A DNA stretch of 64,000 nt, from positions 80,686,428-80,750,427 of the forward strand of contig JAVIAB010000041.1 in assembly GCA_032433765.1 (NCBI GenBank), in the 5' to 3' direction. Of the stretch, positions 58,101-64,000 are shown piece after piece. The notes below the pieces were generated by a model. The model searched no databases, had not been told where the DNA came from, and worked only from the letters and a program-made list of their open reading frames with translations. The stretch is from Megaustenia siamemsis (Eukaryota > Mollusca > Gastropoda > Stylommatophora > Ariophantidae). The position numbers and the translations under genes were made by a program. Numbering within the stretch: position 1 is the first letter of the stretch; every line of letters starts with the position of its first letter.

Positions 58101-61100
58101 CATCATCTCCATCTTACACACAGTTTCTCCCCACAGCTGATGTCATCATCATCTCCATCTTACACACAGTTTCTCCCCACAACTGATGTCATCATCATCT
58201 CCATCTTACACACAGTTTCTCCCCACAGCTGATGTCATCATCTCCATCTTACACACAGTTTCTCCCCACAGCTGATGTCATCATCATCTCCATCTTACAC
58301 ACAGTTTCTCCCCACAACTGATGTCATCATCATCTCCATCTTACACACAGTTTCTCCCCACAGCTGATGTCATCATCTCCATCTTACACACAGTTTCTCC
58401 CCACAGCTGATGTCATCATCATCTCCATCTTACACACAGTTTCTCCCCACAACTGATGTTATCATCTCCATCTTACACACAGTTTCTCCCCACAGCTGAT
58501 GTCATCATCTCCATCTTACACACAGTTTCTCCCCACAACTGATGTTATCATCTCCATCTTACACACAGTTTCTCCCCACAACTGATGTTATCATCTCCAT
58601 CTTACACACAGTTTCTCCCCACAACTGATGTTATCATCTCCATCTTACACACAGTTTCTCCCCACAGCTGATGTCATCATCTCCATCTTACACACAGTTT
58701 CTCCCCACAACTGATGTCATCATAATCTCCATCTTACACACAGTTTCTCCCCACAACTGATGTTATCATCTCCATCTTACACACAGTTTCTCCCCACAAC
58801 TGATGTTATCATCTCCATCTTACACACAGTTTCTCCCCACAACTGATGTCATCATCATCTCCATCTTACACACAGTTTCTCCTCACAACTGATGTTATCA
58901 TCTCCATCTTACACACAGTTTTCTCCCACAACTGATGTTATCATCTCCATCTTACACACAGTTTCTCCCCACAACTGATGTCATCATCATCTAAATCTTA
59001 CACACAGTTTCTCCCCACAACTGATGTTATCATCTCCATCTTACACACAGTTTCTCCCCACAGCTGATGTCATCATCTCCATCTTACACACAGTTTCTCC
59101 CCACAACTGATGTTATCATCTCCATCTTACACACAGTTTCTCCCCACAACTGATGTTATCATCTCCATCTTACACACAGTTTCTCCCCACAACTGATGTC
59201 ATCATAATCTCCATCTTACACACAGTTTCTCCCCACAACTGATGTTATCATCTCCATCTTACACACAGTTTCTCCCCACAGCTGATGTCATCATCTCCAT
59301 CTTACACACAGTTTCTCCCCACAACTGATGTCATCATCATCTCCATCTTACACACAGTTTCTCCCCACAGCTGATGTCATCATCATCTCCATCTTACACA
59401 CAGTTTCTCCCCACAGCTGATGTCATCATCTCCATCTTACACACAGTTTCTCCCCACAGCTGATGTCATCATCATCTCCATCTTACACACAGTTTCTCCC
59501 CACAACTGATGTCATCATCATCTCCATCTTACACACAGTTTCTCCCCACAACTGATGTCATCATCATCTCCATCTTACACACAGTTTCTCCCCACAGCTG
59601 ATGTCATCATCTCCATCTTACACACAGTTTCTCCCCACAGCTGATGTCATCATCATCTCCATCTTACACACAGTTTCTCCCCACAACTGATGTCATCATC
59701 ATCTCCATCTTACACACAGTTTCTCCCCACAGCTGATGTCATCATCCCCATCTTACACACAGTTTCTCCCCACAACTGATGTCATCATCATCTCCATCTT
59801 ACACACAGTTTCTCCCCACAGCTGATGTCATCATCTCCATCTTACACACAGTTTCTCCCCACAGCTGATGTCATCATCATCTCCATCTTACACACAGTTT
59901 CTCCCCACAACTGATGTTATCATCTCCATCTTACACACAGTTTCTCCCCACAGCTGATGTCATCATCTCCATCTTACACACAGTTTCTCCCCACAACTGA
60001 TGTTATCATCTCCATCTTACACACAGTTTCTCCGCACAACTGATGTTATCATCTCTATCTTACACACAGTTTCTCCCCACAGCTGATGTCATCATCTCCA
60101 TCTTACACACAGTTTCTCCCCACAACTGATGTCATCATAATCTCCATCTTACACACAGTTTCTCCCCACAACTGATGTTATCATCTCCATCTTACACACA
60201 GTTTCTCCCCACAACTGATGTTATCATCTCCATCTTACACACAGTTTCTCCCCACAACTGATGTCATCATCATCTCCATCTTACACACAGTTTCTCCCCA
60301 CAGCTGATGTCATCATCTCCATCTTACACACAGTTTCTCCCCACAGCTGATGTCATCATCATCTCCATCTTACACACAGTTTCTCCCCACAGCTGATGTC
60401 ATCATCTCCATCTTACACACAGTTTCTCCCCACAGCTGATGTCATCATCATCTCCATCTTACACACAGTTTCTCCCCACAACTGATGTCATCATCATCTC
60501 CATCTTACACACAGTTTCTCCCCACAACTGATGTCATCATCATCTCCATCTTACACACAGTTTCTCCCCACAGCTGATGTCATCATCTCCATCTTACACA
60601 CAGTTTCTCCCCACAACTGATGTCATCATCATCTCCATCTTACACACAGTTTCTCCCCACAACTGATGTCATCATCATCTCCATCTTACACACAGTTTCT
60701 CCCCACAGCTGATGTCATCATCTCCATCTTACACACAGTTTCTCCCCACAGCTGATGTCATCATCATCTCCATCTTACACACAGTTTCTCCCCACAACTG
60801 ATGTCATCATCATCTCCATCTTACACACAGTTTCTCCCCACAACTGATGTCATCATCATCTCCATCTTACACACAGTTTCTCCCCACAGCTGATGTCATC
60901 ATCTCCATCTTACACACAGTTTCTCCCCACAACTGATGTCATCATCATCTCCATCTTACACACAGTTTCTCCCCACAGCTGATGTCATCATCTCCATCTT
61001 ACACACAGTTTCTCCCCACAGCTGATGTCATCATCATCTCCATCTTACACACAGTTTCTCCCCACAACTGATGTCATCATCATCTCCATCTTACACACAG

Positions 61101-64000
61101 TTTCTCCCCACAGCTGATGTCATCATCTCCATCTTACACACAGTTTCTCCCCACAGCTGATGTCATCATCATCTCCATCTTACACACAGTTTCTCCCCAC
61201 AACTGATGTCATCATCATCTCCATCTTACACACAGTTTCTCCCCACAACTGATGTCATCATCATCTCCATCTTACACACAGTTTCTCCCCACAGCTGATG
61301 TCATCATCTCCATCTTACACACAGTTTCTCCGCACAACTGATGTTATCATCTCTATCTTACACACAGTTTCTCCCCACAGCTGATGTCATCATCTCCATC
61401 TTACACACAGTTTCTCCCCACAACTGATGTCATCATAATCTCCATCTTACACACAGTTTCTCCCCACAACTGATGTTATCATCTCCATCTTACACACAGT
61501 TTCTCCCCACAACTGATGTTATCATCTCCATCTTACACACAGTTTCTCCCCACAACTGATGTCATCATCATCTCCATCTTACACACAGTTTCTCCCCACA
61601 GCTGATGTCATCATCTCCATCTTACACACAGTTTCTCCCCACAGCTGATGTCATCATCATCTCCATCTTACACACAGTTTCTCCCCACAGCTGATGTCAT
61701 CATCTCCATCTTACACACAGTTTCTCCCCACAGCTGATGTCATCATCATCTCCATCTTACACACAGTTTCTCCCCACAACTGATGTCATCATCATCTCCA
61801 TCTTACACACAGTTTCTCCCCACAACTGATGTCATCATCATCTCCATCTTACACACAGTTTCTCCCCACAGCTGATGTCATCATCTCCATCTTACACACA
61901 GTTTCTCCCCACAACTGATGTCATCATCATCTCCATCTTACACACAGTTTCTCCCCACAACTGATGTCATCATCATCTCCATCTTACACACAGTTTCTCC
62001 CCACAGCTGATGTCATCATCTCCATCTTACACACAGTTTCTCCCCACAGCTGATGTCATCATCATCTCCATCTTACACACAGTTTCTCCCCACAACTGAT
62101 GTCATCATCATCTCCATCTTACACACAGTTTCTCCCCACAACTGATGTCATCATCATCTCCATCTTACACACAGTTTCTCCCCACAGCTGATGTCATCAT
62201 CTCCATCTTACACACAGTTTCTCCCCACAACTGATGTCATCATCATCTCCATCTTACACACAGTTTCTCCCCACAGCTGATGTCATCATCTCCATCTTAC
62301 ACACAGTTTCTCCCCACAGCTGATGTCATCATCATCTCCATCTTACACACAGTTTCTCCCCACAACTGATGTCATCATCATCTCCATCTTACACACAGTT
62401 TCTCCCCACAGCTGATGTCATCATCTCCATCTTACACACAGTTTCTCCCCACAGCTGATGTCATCATCATCTCCATCTTACACACAGTTTCTCCCCACAA
62501 CTGATGTCATCATCATCTCCATCTTACACACAGTTTCTCCCCACAACTGATGTCATCATCATCTCCATCTTACACACAGTTTCTCCCCACAGCTGATGTC
62601 ATCATCTCCATCTTACACACAGTTTCTCCCCACAACTGATGTCATCATCATCTCCATCTTACACACAGTTTCTCCCCACAGCTGATGTCATCATCTCCAT
62701 CTTACACACAGTTTCTCCCCACAGCTGATGTCATCATCATCTCCATCTTACACACAGTTTCTCCCCACAACTGATGTCATCATCATCTCCATCTTACACA
62801 CAGTTTCTCCCCACAGCTGATGTCATCATCTCCATCTTACACACAGTTTCTCCCCACAGCTGATGTCATCATCATCTCCATCTTACACACAGTTTCTCCC
62901 CACAGCTGATGTCATCATCTCCATCTTACACACAGTTTCTCCCCACAGCTGATGTCATCATCATCTCCATCTTACACACAGTTTCTCCCCACAACTGATG
63001 TCATCATCATCTCCATCTTACACACAGTTTCTCCCCACAACTGATGTCATCATCATCTCCATCTTACACATAGTTTCTCCCCACAGCTGATGTCATCATC
63101 TCCATCTTACACACAGTTTCTCCCCACAACTGATGTCATCATCATCTCCATCTTACACACAGTTTCTCCCCACAACTGATGTCATCATCATCTCCATCTT
63201 ACACACAGTTTCTCCCCACAGCTGATGTCATCATCTCCATCTTACACACAGTTTCTCCCCACAGCTGATGTCATCATAATCTCCATCTTACACACAGTTT
63301 CTCCCCACAACTGATGTCATCATCATCTCCATCTTACACACAGTTTCTCCCCACAGCTGATGTCATCATCTCCATCTTACACACAGTTTCTCCCCACAGC
63401 TGATGTCATCATCATCTCCATCTTACACACAGTTTCTCCCCACAACTGATGTCATCATCATCTCCATCTTACACACAGTTTCTCCCCACAGCTGATGTCA
63501 TCATCTCCATCTTACACACAGTTTCTCCCCACAGCTGATGTCATCATCATCTCCATCTTACACACAGTTTCTCCCCACAACTGATGTTATCATCTCCATC
63601 TTACACACAGTTTCTCCCCACAGCTGATGTCATCATCTCCATCTTACACACAGTTTCTCCCCACAACTGATGTTATCATCTCCATCTTACACACAGTTTC
63701 TCCCCACAACTGATGTTATCATCTCCATCTTACACACAGTTTCTCCCCACAGCTGATGTCATCATCTCCATCTTACACACAGTTTCTCCCCACAACTGAT
63801 GTCATCATAATCTCCATCTTACACACAGTTTCTCCCCACAACTGATGTTATCATCTCCATCTTACACACAGTTTCTCCCCACAACTGATGTTATCATCTC
63901 CATCTTACACACAGTTTCTCCCCACAACTGATGTCATCATCATCTCCATCTTACACACAGTTTCTCCCCACAACTGATGTCATCATCATCTCCATCTTAC
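52158..64000. repeat. 43/46-bp minisatellite, second block, running off the window
   Basis: About 268 units of the same three forms as the first block; 52158-55861 parallels 45616-49319. Rare ctccgcac units at 55053, 56121, 57369, 60030 and 61328, with similar neighbours, show that blocks of roughly 1.1-1.3 kb (and one of about 2.7 kb) have been copied within the array. Its true right end is not in this window. ORFs such as 56849-57118 are repeat translations. Confidence 0.93.

Overview
This is metazoan nuclear DNA. It has spliced-gene signals, a C2H2 zinc-finger gene, non-LTR (LINE) retrotransposon relics of several families, tRNA-derived SINEs with target-site duplications, and a very high load of tandem repeats. 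The LINE and SINE styles fit a lophotrochozoan, perhaps a mollusc, but that is a weak inference. By my hand tally about two thirds of the window is minisatellite (unit lengths 21-62 bp). Almost every single-copy island sits between two arrays.

Layout. 1-513: possible exon plus a tRNA-like SINE. 514-6630: a 36/41-bp array that is in frame with, and runs into, a LINE reverse-transcriptase (RT) motif at 6631-6699. 6703-11960: an antisense LINE split by two insertions, a probable solo LTR (7176-8839) and another non-LTR element (9299-11205). 12099-15440: 57-bp and 36/44-bp arrays. 15619-17310: a plus-strand LINE with an internal 58-bp array. 17826-18705: SINE-like piece and a 46-bp array. 18817-29618: a minus-strand gene. 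29855-34320: 21-, 32-, 45- and 26-bp arrays around one candidate exon. 34371-35030: SINE and LINE fragment. 35133-36088: 31-bp array. 36090-38270: AT-rich single-copy DNA. 38280-43260: an antisense RNase H-bearing LINE whose ORF is blown up by two internal arrays. 42781-55861: a head-to-tail duplication of about 6.54 kb. 52158-64000: a 43/46-bp array that runs off the window.

The one convincing gene is on the minus strand. Four coding exons (29618-29516, 28597-28518, 26245-26125, 21210-19067) join with matching phases into an 815-codon frame. It encodes a short acidic N-terminus, a degenerate PRDM-type pre-SET zinc knuckle, a spacer and 21 C2H2 fingers. I see no PR/SET domain. Its introns are filled by arrays, and intron 1 begins with about 20 copies of a 27-bp unit that each carry the 5' splice-site word GTAAGT.

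The most unusual theme is that several arrays are expanded pieces of retrotransposon coding sequence. Their edges continue into the flanking element's ORF: 514-6630 from RT just before the QGVPQG motif, 16189-16826, 39610-40285, 40375-42765, 10461-10642 and 10727-10912. This suggests a recurrent route by which dying LINE ORFs become minisatellites in this genome.
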